From NCBI RefSeq assembly GCF_000189635.1, contig NW_002476319.1, forward strand, positions 310,001 to 374,000: a stretch of DNA of 64,000 nucleotides. The letters run 5' to 3'. The position numbers were made by a program, and so were the translations under genes. The notes beneath the pieces were generated by a model. That model was not told the origin of the DNA, ran no database searches, and worked only from the letters and a program-made list of their open reading frames with translations. The DNA comes from Tetrahymena thermophila SB210. Taxonomy: Eukaryota > Ciliophora > Oligohymenophorea > Hymenostomatida > Tetrahymenidae. This document shows positions 13,022-23,070 of the stretch, in pieces; the first letter of the stretch is position 1; each line of letters opens with the position of its first letter.

Positions 13022-13093
13022 GGGGCAATCCAGGAATCGAACCTGGATCTCTCGATTTGGAGACGAGAATCCTACCTGATAGACCAATTGCCC
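13022..13093 (-). tRNA. tRNA-Trp (CCA)-like, copy 1
   Basis: 72-nt cloverleaf. The acceptor GGGCAAT/ATTGCCC and C73 are the same as in the neighbouring tRNA-Pro. The anticodon loop is CTCCAAA, giving anticodon CCA (Trp); the stem CTCGT/TCGAG has a T-T mismatch at 31-39. The T stem is CCAGG/CCTGG. A T-run terminator follows. The CTCCAAA loop is what eukaryotic tRNA-Trp carries, but C73 is typical of eukaryotic tRNA-Pro, where Trp normally has A73. The amino acid is assigned from the anticodon only. Confidence 0.8.
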
Positions 13094-13355
13094 TGATTTA
13101 TAATTTCTTTTTTTTCTTAATTGCAGAAAAGCGAAAAATTAAATATAGAATAGAAAAATGGGACTTTTAATATAAAATAATTTAATGTTTTTAATATTTA
13201 TTAAATTTTCATAGGCTTTCTAAATCTTCTTCACTCAATAACTGAATACAATTTAAATTTTTCAAATATAATTAATTTATAGTTAAAGTGGATACTAAAA
13301 TTTTAGTGAGAAGAATTCATTTTTGGTTGCCAATTTTCTAATAATATTGCAAAAA

Positions 13356-13427
13356 GGGGCAATCCAGGAATTGAACCTGGATCTCTCGATTTGGAAACGA
13401 GAATCCTACCTGATAGACCAATTGCCC
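13356..13427 (-). tRNA. tRNA-Trp (CCA)-like, copy 2
   Basis: Same fold as the copy at 13022. The anticodon loop is TTCCAAA and the T loop is TTCAATT. Anticodon CCA, C73 and terminator are kept. Confidence 0.78.
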
Positions 13428-13731
13428 TGATTTATATTTTCTTTTTTTCATTAATTGCAGAAAAGCGAAAAATTAAAGATAGAATAGAAAAATGGGACTT
13501 TGAATATAAAATAATTTAATGTTTTTAATATTAATTAAATTTTCATTTGATTTCTAATCTTCTCAAAGTAAAAAGCTAAAAATATTTTTTTTCGTAAATA
13601 TTATTTATGATCAATAACTGAATACAATTTAAACTTTTCAAATATAATTAATTTATTGTTAAAGTGGATACTAAAATTTGAGTTAGAAGAATTCATTTTT
13701 GGTTGCCAATTTTCTAATAATATTGCAAAAA

Positions 13732-13803
13732 GGGGCAATCCAGGAATCGAACCTGGATCTCTCGATTTGGAGACGAGAATCCTACCTGATAGACCAATTG
13801 CCC
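13732..13803 (-). tRNA. tRNA-Trp (CCA)-like, copy 3
   Basis: Identical to the copy at 13022 over 72 nt, with the same terminator. The flanks are nearly identical to those of copy 2. Confidence 0.8.
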
Positions 13804-14126
13804 TGATTTATATTTTCTTTTTTTTGGTAAATGCAGATAAAAAATTATAGTAAAATGAGAGATAAAAAACAGAAAAAGGGTTATTTATTTTATTATAAAA
13901 TGATTAAAAGTATTTATATATTTTATTTCTAATTATTTTTAAAAGATTTATTTAGTAAATAAAAACAATTCAATTTTCAAATTTTCAGAAGCCAAATATA
14001 TTTCTTTATAAATATCATAATTTTCTATGAATTTTTTAAACTATTAACCTAAAGCTAAAGTGGATACCTAAATTAAATAAGAAGAATTTGTTTTTGGTAT
14101 TAAAATCACATACTAGATTGCAAAAA

Positions 14127-14198
14127 GGGGCAATCCAGGAATCGAACCTGGATCTCTCGCTCTGGAGACGAGAATCCTACCTAATAGACCAATTGCCC
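14127..14198 (-). tRNA. tRNA-Trp (CCA)-like, copy 4
   Basis: Here the anticodon loop is CTCCAGA, the exact loop of many eukaryotic tRNA-Trp genes, with stem CTCGT/GCGAG closed by a G-T pair. This is the best-paired anticodon arm of the five and the strongest support for a Trp assignment. Confidence 0.82.
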
Positions 14199-14505
14199 TG
14201 ATTTATATTTTATTTATTTTATTAAATGCAGATATAAAATAAAGATAAAATTATAGAGAAAAAACAGAAAAAGGATTATTTTCTTATAAAATGATTAAAA
14301 ATATTTATGAATTTTACTTCTCATTATTTTTAAAAGATTTATAAAATAAAAAATAATTAAATTTTTAGGAACCAAATATATTTTTTTGTAAATACCATAA
14401 TTTTAAACGAACTTTTTAAATGAATAATCTTAAGTTAAAGTGGATACAAAAATTAAATTAGAAAAATTAATTGATCTAGTCAATTACCTAATAAAATTAC
14501 AAAAA

Positions 14506-14577
14506 GGGGCAATCCAGGAATCGAACCTGGATCTCTCGAATTGGAGACGAGAATCCTACCTAATAGACCAATTGCCC
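14506..14577 (-). tRNA. tRNA-Trp (CCA)-like, copy 5
   Basis: Anticodon loop CTCCAAT with stem CTCGT/TCGAG; anticodon CCA is kept. Body and terminator are as in the other copies. Confidence 0.78.
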
Positions 14578-14883
14578 TGATATATATTTTTTTTTTTTTG
14601 ATAAATGCAGATAAAAAATTAAAGGTAAAATGAGAGAGAAAAAGTAAAAAGGATTATTTTCTTTTAAAATGATAAAAGATATGTATAAACTTTATTTCAA
14701 TTTATTTTTAAAAGCTTTTGCATATAAAATACAATTTATTTTTTAGAAGCCAAATATATTTATTCAAAAATATCATAATATTATATGAATTCTTTAAATG
14801 AGTAATCTAAAACTAAAGTATAAATCAAAATTAAATTAGAAACAAATTGTTTTTGGTAAAAAATCACAATCAAGAATGCAAAA

Positions 14884-14955
14884 GAGGTAATCCAGGAATT
14901 AAACATGAATATCTATATTTTGAGTTGAGAATCCTACCTAAAATACTAAGATTGA
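14884..14955 (-). pseudogene. Decayed sixth unit of the tRNA-Trp-like array
   Basis: The position and the alignable flanks fit the array, and TCCAGGAATTAAACATGAAT matches the T arm. Acceptor pairing is lost, the anticodon position reads CAA rather than CCA, and the D arm is damaged. Confidence 0.75.
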
Positions 14956-15523
14956 CTAGAAAAAGGAGTTTTTTGAGAATAAAGTAAAAAAGAGTTTAAT
15001 AAATTAAAACCAAGTATTTTTATTATTACTTTAAGTTCAAAAATAAATAATATACTCTTTTTAAATTATTAATCGGAAAATTAATATTAACAATTAATAC
15101 CTAAATTAAAATTATTAAAACTGGTTTTTATTAAAAATAAAAAAATAAACATTATAAAAATAATACTTTTGAGTATTTTTAAAGTTAATCAATCTTTATC
15201 CTTAAATTAATTATTAATGAAAACTAAGAAAAACATAAAAAGATAGGAATATTTAAAATTCATTTTTTTTAATCATAAAAACTCAATTAAAATTGATAAA
15301 ATAAAAAAAAAATAGTAATCTTTTAAATAATTTGAAACAATTAAAATTATAAAGAGATTTTCAAATAAATAATAACAAATTAAAAAGAATAATAGTTGAA
15401 AAATTTATTTTATAATGAAAAATAAATATGAGAAGAGATAGATAGACACTTTATATCTAAATATTTATGTTTATTTTCAAAATTGATAAAAAATTTAATT
15501 AAAAAATTGAACATTCTTAAAAA
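14956..15523. other. Spacer inside the tRNA cluster
   Basis: Very AT-rich. No gene or tRNA remnant is seen. Confidence 0.5.
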
Positions 15524-15595
15524 GGGGCAATCCGGGGATTGAACCCGGGACCTCTCGTACCCAAAACGAGAATCATACCACTAGACCAATTGCCC
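15524..15595 (-). tRNA. tRNA-Pro (UGG), copy 3
   Basis: Identical 72-nt sequence to the copy at 11986: anticodon TGG, C73, T-run terminator. Confidence 0.95.
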
Positions 15596-16269
15596 TTGAT
15601 TTCATATTATTGTATAAATTTTTGATGCATGAAAAAGCAGTTTTTTTGGAGTAAATCTATATTTTACTAAAAATTTTTTTTAAAAATGAAAAATATTTTA
15701 ACTTTTATTAAATTCAAATATTTATTTTTTTAAAGTTAATCATTTCATTCATTATTTTATTATTTTGACTTATCAATTTAATTAAGTTTTAAAAAGAAGG
15801 TTTGGCTTTTGTATTTTTGGTAAAAATTTTTAACACATTAAAAATTTTAGAATAAATAATTTTCCAATAAATAATTAAAGTTTGATGTTCTAATAAAATA
15901 TTTTTTAAATATGATAATATCGATATCTTATTTACTACCATTTATAACTCTTCGTAGAATGCTTAAATAAATATATAATTGCTTGGATAATTTAATGATA
16001 TAATTATTGATATAAGTTAAATAAATGTTTATAATAAATAGTTTTTGATTTCCAAAGTATTAATTTTCATTAATCATAATTTGATATTATGTCTATCTAA
16101 TTTATAAATATTTTTAAAGTTTTAGTTAGTGAAGGTTTCAAAAAGAAACTATTTTTAATACTAATTTAAATATAAAAGATAAATAAGTTAGATTATCTTA
16201 ATTATTTCAATTGTACAACTATTTTATTCATAATTAATTATAAAATGAATAATTTCAATTATTTAAAAA
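15596..16269. other. Spacer inside the tRNA cluster
   Basis: AT-rich DNA without coding signal or repeat shared with the other spacers. Confidence 0.5.
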
Positions 16270-16341
16270 GGGGCAATCCGGGGATTGAACCCGGGACCTC
16301 TCGTACCCAAAACGAGAATCATACCACTAGACCAATTGCCC
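16270..16341 (-). tRNA. tRNA-Pro (UGG), copy 4
   Basis: Identical to the other tRNA-Pro copies, with a T-run terminator. CTTAAGTT follows on the plus strand, as in copies 1 and 2. Confidence 0.95.
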
Positions 16342-16481
16342 TTAAGTTAATATTAATTCTTTTATCTTTTACAGAAAAGATGAAAGATTTACAGACTAAA
16401 TTTTTAATTTTCATTAATTTAATCAACAATTTTCATAAAATAAAATTAAAATCTCATGAAATTCCTCCGATCAAAAAAAAA

Positions 16482-16553
16482 GGGGCAATCCGGGGATTGA
16501 ACCCGGGACCTCTCGTACCCAAAACGAGAATCATACCACTAGACCAATTGCCC
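16482..16553 (-). tRNA. tRNA-Pro (UGG), copy 5
   Basis: Identical 72 nt. It lies only 140 bp from copy 4, and the terminator is an unusually long T run (nine) on the minus strand. Confidence 0.95.
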
Positions 16554-16693
16554 TTAATTTAGTAATTAATTTTTCTATTTTTACTGGATAAAATAAAAAA
16601 TCAACTCAAATTAATAAGAAAGAGTACTATCATAATTCTTTTACTGAATTAATGATTAAATTTAAGATATTTTCTTAAATAAATTCAAAAAAA

Positions 16694-16765
16694 GGGGCAA
16701 TCCGGGGATTGAACCCGGGACCTCTCGTACCCAAAACGAGAATCATACCACTAGACCAATTGCCC
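16694..16765 (-). tRNA. tRNA-Pro (UGG), copy 6
   Basis: Identical 72 nt, last tRNA of the cluster, again about 140 bp from its neighbour. Confidence 0.95.
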
Positions 16766-17289
16766 TAAGTGTTGATAATTATGCTAAAAAATAACGTAAT
16801 ATAAAGCAGAAAATTCCTTTTGTAGAAAAACCTTAGTTTACTAATTAGAAATTTTTATTTATGAATATATTCCTTTCTTATTAAAAATAAAAGATTAATA
16901 ACAATATAGAGAAAAAAAATGTCACATAAATAACTTAAAATGATACATACATTCAAGCATATTTCTGATATTATTTTCTTTCTCACTATTAAAGCTTTAA
17001 AAAAATAGCATCTAAGAAATAAAATTTCTATTAAAAATGGTATTTTAAAAAAAGTATATCTAACTAAAAATTAATTTTGGCATGATGTGGGAGCATAGAT
17101 AAGTTAAGTATTTTCTATCTGTTTGAGTTTATTTATTTTATTTTTAATATATTGTTTATTTTTATTTTTCGTTTATTTTTAATTATTTATTTGTTCATTA
17201 ATTTTTTTGTATTTATTTATCTATCTATCTTATTTTTAATTTTTTTTTTATTTTGTTTTTATATTATTTGAAGTTATTTTCTTTTTTAT
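16766..17289. other. Spacer ending in a T-rich tract
   Basis: AT-rich DNA. From about 17110 to 17290 it becomes strongly T-rich on the plus strand (runs such as TTTATTTATTTTATTTTTAA), leading directly into the GC-elevated island at 17290. TATC repeats occur at 17217-17230. Confidence 0.55.
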
Positions 17290-18060
17290 TCTTTTTCTTT
17301 TTTAGCTTTTTAGCAGTGTCTCTTTGGCTGTGCTCTCTTCAAGGATTGAGTTTCCTAAGGAAATAAGACTATATGGAAGCCTGCCCGATTCGCACAAGAT
17401 TAGATTTCAGGAAGATAGTATCTTTTGATAAACTTCTGTAAGGTTTTAGAAAATTCTTTTTCTGAGGGGATTGGATGGTGCAATTAATTGGTGGCTGAAA
17501 AGTATTTTATCCATAAAAAACTATAAGAATTTCTAAAACCTTCATTAGTCTATCATCAGCATACAGTCTTATGAATCTTAAACTTAGAACTCCTCAAACA
17601 GCAATTCCTTTTTTATAAAGGGAATAAGATAGCTACTTTCTTGTATTTTCAAGAAAGAAATGAAAAATAATATCTGGCATTTAAATATTAGTAAAAGTTG
17701 ATTTAATCAAGTTCGTAGGCTCAACCTATAGGAAATATTTCTCAGCTTGTATGGTTACTATTTCTCTTTATTTTAATATCAATCTTAGTATTTTTCTCGA
17801 TTAAAAACTTAGGGATACCGAGTACGATGGACATTAAAGGGCTTTAAATTGAAAGATTAAATATCAGAATAAAGAGTCAATAGGCCATACGAAGTTGATA
17901 CTCATTTCAGATTTAGCAAACTACTAAGGATCAAATAACGTTTTTATTTAAATGTATCTCCATTAGAAAGAATTTATTTAAGATTTTAATGTAAAAAACT
18001 TAATCGAGTTTGGAAGTGAATCGATCATTTTTGTTGCGGGTGTTAAAAAATGGGTTAAAT
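17290..18060. other. GC-elevated island A with hairpins (possible structured RNA or mobile-element relic)
   Basis: Base composition is clearly less AT-rich than the surroundings, so something is or was under selection here. Inverted repeats are visible: 17440-17457 with 17526-17542 (about 17 bp), 17604-17625 (ATTCCTT..AAGGGAAT), 17636-17657 (CTTTCTTG..CAAGAAAG) and a TTTCCTAAGGAAA palindrome. On the plus strand one frame runs through the whole island but is broken by TGA at 17426 and 17699 before ending at 18017. Ciliate-code frames are easily open by chance, so this is weak evidence of a protein. I do not recognise an RNA or protein family. Confidence 0.45.
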
Positions 18061-20329
18061 AAATTCTAATCCTTGTATGATATTACTTATCATTTAAAAG
18101 CTTAATTAATTAATTTACTTTTTCTTTTCTTTTTTTTAATTATAAATTTATATTAAAAAGGACTTTTTCTTTTTCAAATTACTTTCTGTTCTGAAATAAA
18201 TTATTTAATCAAATATTTTGTTTATAGTTATATAAAACATGAAAACAATAATTCAAAAATTAATTAAATAAATATTATGCCGGAATCTTTTTATTTTCTA
18301 ATTCAAATTATTTTCCTCATTAAAAATAATTATTTAAATTATAATTAATTTTTTCTAGAGAATACTTTAAGTAAAGAAAAGTAATATGAATAAAGTCTTA
18401 TTAACAAATATTATCAAAATGAAATGAAACTAAATTACCCTAGGTACTGTTTAATAAGGATGATTTGAAAATAAGGAAAATATTTAATAAGGAAGAAACA
18501 TTTCCAAAAAATATTTGTTAATTAATACCTTATTGAGAAGAAATTTTATTAAAAATAAATAATTATTAAAAAATTAATTTAGAAAATTTACAAATCATTA
18601 AATAATGATAATAGTTTTGAAATGCATTAATTTAGTTATTCAGATGATATAAATAATAGGGATAGACCTATATAATATTCGGTTATGCCAAATAAAATTT
18701 TTATTCTTTAACTGATCTTAAACAAATTAAAAAAAATCAAAATTTTTAACTTACCCTCATTAAATCGCTATTATTTAAGGTTATTTATAATAAAATTGAT
18801 CATCTATCTAGTTAATTTTAGAGATAATAAAATAAATCTGAAAGTTTATCAAGAAAAAATTATAAAAAATGAATTTTAGTTTTTTAATAGTTAGAAGATA
18901 TTTTAAAAAGCTAATTCATAATTTTTAAAAGCTAATTCATAATTTTTAAATATAAAAAATATTTTTACAAAAAACTATTTCTATAAATTGATATTAAAAT
19001 TAAATATTTTTTTATTATGATAATTAAAGTATATTCTGAATATTCTATTTAAAATCTTAAATCAGAAAGATTATCATTTTAGTTTTTTACAACTTTAAAA
19101 TCTAATTCTGTCAATAAAATATTCTTAAAATAGGAAATTTATCTTAAAAGCTTTTAAAATATTAAATTAAAGAAAAAATTAAATTATTTATTGATAGCAA
19201 AGCTTTAATTTCTTAAATTCAAGTAATAAGCAAAGAAATTAATCATATTATAGATTGACTTATTTTTTCTAAAAAATAGGTTTTTAAAGTGCCAAGCTTT
19301 ATTTAAAATATAATATTTTAAATTTCAAGGTTGAGATAATCTTCATCAAGAATGATTTTAATTTAATAATTTGTTAAAACGGAAAAATTCTAATTAAGAG
19401 ACATAATCAAAATAAAATTATTAAAGAGAAACTTTAACAAAGATTTTGATTTATAAAAACTTTATTAAACGCTCTTTAATTTATTTTTAGTTTATTAAAA
19501 AATATATTTATTTGTTAATAAGGCTACTTTTAAGCTAAATAATATATTTAATATTATATATAAACTCTAAAGATATTATTAGTCTAAATTAAAAATTTAA
19601 TTTAAGCAAGAGTGAAAATCCATAATTATGAAAAATATTTTAACTAATTCTTCAAAAATATTGCTTTAAATGAGAGATTAATTTAAATTTATTGATTTTG
19701 AAAGTATAAAAATGTCAGAAAGTAAATATCTTTTTGTATTTATTTTTTTATTTGTGATATATTAAATTCATAGTTTTAAAAATCAACATTAAATGATTTT
19801 TTATTCTAATAGAAAATGAATTAAAGAGGATTAAATCTAACCATTTACTAAAAACCTTTCTTTCTTGCAAATTATCGATTTACTTAACATATAAAAATTA
19901 TTTAAAAAAATGTCAATTAATTGATTATTATTGCTAAGAAAAAATATAAATTAAAGCATCTTAAATCAAATAATTATTATTTAAAAAAATTGATTTGAAA
20001 GATCAAACAAATTTTGAAAGTTAAAATTCATTCAGAATTTACACACTGAAAGATCTTAAAAATTTTGATAGTTAAAATGCATTCAGATTTTACACACCAA
20101 ATAATTCTTCTATTTATTAATAAATTCAATTTAAAAAAAAGTCTATTCAGATTTTGAATGAGAAGAAGATTTTTTCAATTCAATTTTATTTAGTGTTTTT
20201 TTTCTTTTTATTAACCCAAAAATCAAAAAAGCATAAAGACGGGGAAAATTTAAATAAGAAAATATAAAGTTTTTTTATAATTAATTTTTTTTCAACTAAA
20301 AGTTATTTGTTATGTAATATAAAGGGCAA
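18061..20329. other. Very AT-rich DNA between the two GC-elevated islands
   Basis: No gene is seen. Small tandem duplications occur: AAAAGCTAATTCATAATTTTT twice at about 18905-18950, and a unit of about 50 bp twice at 19996-20098 (GTTAAAATTCATTCAGAATT and a close copy). Confidence 0.5.
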
Positions 20330-21474
20330 AGTTTTTAATGGATATTTTCAGCCAGGTCCCGGTTGTTTCAGGATTTCTCCTACAAGAAGTGTCACGCTAT
20401 CTGATGCATTCAGTTGAGTTTTTAAAAATTCCAGAGGCAAGTTTTTTAAGGCAAGATGAATTACAAGGATATAAAACATCCTTGCGAGTCTTAACATGGG
20501 TCAAATGTGAAAACATTTGCTACCCCATCTACCCGGCAATAGAAAAGAGTGGACTCTTTTCTACGAAGTTTTTTGAGAGATTAATTGCTGCAAGAGTTCA
20601 CATTTGCGCCAACCAAATAAAGAAATAAGTTGCAGGACATCAAATTTAGTACTCTCGTCACTGAAACAATCTAATTGGAGAGGTGAAGAGATGTACTCAA
20701 AGAAGATTTGTTCTATAATGCAAATTATGCAATCTTTTTTGTGCAGGGCATGCTTCACAGAAAGCATAAAGCAAGAGGCTATAAACTCTAAGTTTTTAAT
20801 GTAAATGTGAATATTCTCAGCATTCTTCTCCTTCCTTAAAAGTTGTAGTCCGTCTACACACTTTTTCCCCCTACCTAGTCTTTCAACAGAAAGAAGCAAG
20901 GTAAATCCAGCTGAAATTAGGAGACACTTTAATAGATATGGTGTTGTCTTAGCTCTTCAGTAGTAAGGTAGATTCTTGAAGGTTTCTAGGGGCAGAAATC
21001 AAAGCATGAGAGGTCTTTCAAACCCTTTACCTCTAATGCTCGATAGTGTTTTAAATCTGATTCTTGAAGGCAATAGATGTTCTTTGATTCAAATCCTTTC
21101 TAAGGAGGAGATGAAACCATTTATTGCTAGATTTTTGATGATTTTAATATGCTATCAACTGCTCTTAGAAATACGATAATAGGTCTATCTGAAAAAAACA
21201 GTTGAAGACTTCATGCATTCTGAATCTCCATAAATCTAACTGTGGTTTGTAAAGAGAACCCCACCCTCTGTGAAACTTCAGTTAAGAATAGGAAACAGAG
21301 AAATCCAAAAAAATGAAACAGATTGAATCCAAAAACGGACAATCACGTGCGAATGCTCCCCTTATGCAACAAATAATATTAAATCTCTTTTTCCCATTCG
21401 TTTTATGTATTTTTTAAAAATAAAATATATTATTAATTAGGCAGCTAAAGCTCAGATGATAGATTCCACCACTA
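20330..21474. other. GC-elevated island B with nested hairpins (possible structured RNA)
   Basis: Strong local stems are visible: 20465-20483 (AAGGAT..ATCCTT); 20496-20528, an extended stem whose core is CAAATGT-GAAA-ACATTTG with a GAAA tetraloop, continued outward by ATGGGT/ACCCCAT; 20541-20562 (AGAAAAGAG-TGGA-CTCTTTTCT), enclosed by GGCAAT 20535 and ATTGCT 20584; and a nested stem 21237-21284 (TAACTG/CAGTTA outside GTTT/AAAC outside AGAG/CTCT). A 96-codon standard-code frame starts at 20338, and frames on both strands stay open for about 100-150 codons in ciliate code, but none shows a domain and several overlap. The density of paired segments speaks more for structured RNA, or a relic, than for a protein. 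Confidence 0.45.
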
Positions 21475-21711
21475 TAAAAAAAAAATAAATGATAAAAAAA
21501 TAAAAAACAAAACATAAAATTAAAAATAAAAATAAAAATAAATAAACAAAATTAGATAAAATAAAACAAATAAATAAATAAACTAAAACAAACTCATAAA
21601 ACATAATAAAAAATAAATAAAATAAACAATAAAGCAAAGATAAATACAAATATACAATTAAAGCAAAATAAAACAAATAACCACTTAAATATAGGCAAAC
21701 CGCACGCATTT
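21475..21711. repeat. A-rich low-complexity tract bounding island B
   Basis: An AAAATAAATAAAC-like string on the plus strand, the mirror of the T-rich tract that precedes island A at 17110-17290. Its minus-strand frame (Tyr/Phe/Leu only) is a composition artefact, not a gene. It ends at ATAGGCAAACCGCACGCA. Confidence 0.6.
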
Positions 21712-23070
21712 TTATTTGTGATAAAAATTCCTGATTATAAATTTTCGATTAAACATAAATTAAAGTGAGAAATAATTATTTTATTATTTATTTTTAAGTT
21801 AATAATTTAAACTACTGTTATTTAATTTTTTGATAAAATCTAAATAAGCCTACAAATCAATTTAAAATATCTTTTTGTCATGATGGTTAAATATTAAAGA
21901 AATTCTTAAAACAAACAAATAAAAATAAATCAATCACATTTCACATCATTAATTTATTTCTCAAAGAAATCTATTATTGATAGTGATATAAAAAATAGAT
22001 AAATTCAATATATAGAAAGAATATTTTAAAATATCAATTTAAACAATTAAAGCGTTATTGGTAGATTTTGTTGCTAATAAATGATTTTCTATTTGCATCT
22101 TATCTAATTTTTTCTAAATAAAATTTTTACTAACTATACTATTTTCAGATTTGATCATTTTTCAATAATATTATGAAATATTCAAAATTGAATAGCTTAA
22201 CTTTAATTTATTAAACAAAGTGAAAACAGAATGTATTTAGTTAGTTATATAGCAAAATATAAAATATTCAAAAATATAGGAAAAAACACAACAGTTTGAT
22301 AATTAATTGCTTAATATTAAAATAAATTTGAAATACTTTTTTTTATTAGATAAATGATTTGTCTATTTGTTTACTTATTTTTTAGTTTTTAAAAGTAAAT
22401 CTTATTATTCACAAATCTTTTATTAATTTTTTAATAATGTTATGAACTTAAATTTTCAAAAGTTTTCCACATCTTTGAGAAATTTGACTTAATTTTTTCA
22501 ACTTTAAATAAAATATGAATTCCCCAGAATTAAATATAAAAGTTTGAAAATATGATATTTTAAATAAGGAAAAAGGAACAAACTAAATTTGTTTGTGATA
22601 AACAAAGGATTTTTGGTAAAAATAAAACTATAATGAATTTAAAATAAATAAATAAATCTTTTACTATAAATTTTGAAATAAAAAGTGAGTGATGTATTAC
22701 ACTGATATTCATTTCAGAAAATTTATTTTTTTAATTACTTAAAGTTTATTTAATTAAATTGAGTTGTGTTTTTATATAGAAAAATATGCATATATGATTA
22801 ATTAATTTAGAATAAGTGCACAGAATAAATTAGGGCAGTTAGATTATATATAGTATAGGTTATTGTTTATATATTTATTTTTATATAAGATTGGTTATTT
22901 ATGAGCAGCCATTCTACTCAATTAGATTAAGCATTCATTATGTATAGATAGAAATTGAAATAAATTTAAATGTCTAATTATTTATTTATTTTGATTTTTT
23001 GGTGATTCAATTTACTAGTGTGTTTTCTTACCAATTAAAGTTTGTTAAGAAATAACAATTTTATATTCAT
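21712..23070. other. Intergenic AT-rich DNA
   Basis: Downstream of the kinase gene. No coding frame stands out. A short ATG frame at about 22900 (MSSHSTQLDQAFIMYRQ) looks coding-like, but it ends at TGA within 35 codons and I could not extend it by splicing. Confidence 0.45.

Larger units (their letters stand above)
12950..14955 (-). repeat. Tandem array of tRNA-Trp(CCA)-like units, 334-395 bp each
   Basis: Five intact tRNA genes and one decayed copy start at 13022, 13356, 13732, 14127, 14506 and 14884, so the spacing is 334-395 bp. The flanks repeat as well. A conserved TTAAAGTGGATAC string lies about 70 bp beyond the 3' end of each tRNA, TTGGTTGCCAATTTTC occurs in several spacers, and TGCAGAAAAGCGAAAAATTAA or a variant occurs on the 5' side. 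The first pair is the most alike, and similarity falls towards the decayed end. This is local tandem duplication of whole units. Confidence 0.85.

Noticed and set aside
13656-16562. Plus-strand ORFs covering tRNA genes (with GNPGIEPG-like peptides)
   Set aside because: These are translations of the complementary strand of tRNA genes, a familiar annotation artefact.
17530-17600. YADD motif on the minus strand of island A, suggesting a reverse transcriptase
   Set aside because: A TGA lies a few codons upstream in the same frame and neither side matches RT motifs. Four residues alone are not evidence.
17815-17840. GAGTACGATGGAC in island A, similar to the sarcin-ricin loop of large-subunit rRNA
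   Set aside because: The core GAGA tetraloop is not present and no other rRNA signature was found nearby, so a fragment of rRNA is not supported.
17290-18019. Reading island A as a mitochondrial insert in which TGA encodes Trp
   Set aside because: The same frame contains many TAA and TAG codons, which are stops in ciliate mitochondria. The frame cannot be a mitochondrial gene.
21452-21709. Minus-strand ORF made almost only of Tyr, Phe, Leu and Ile
   Set aside because: It results from the A-rich low-complexity tract and has no other support.
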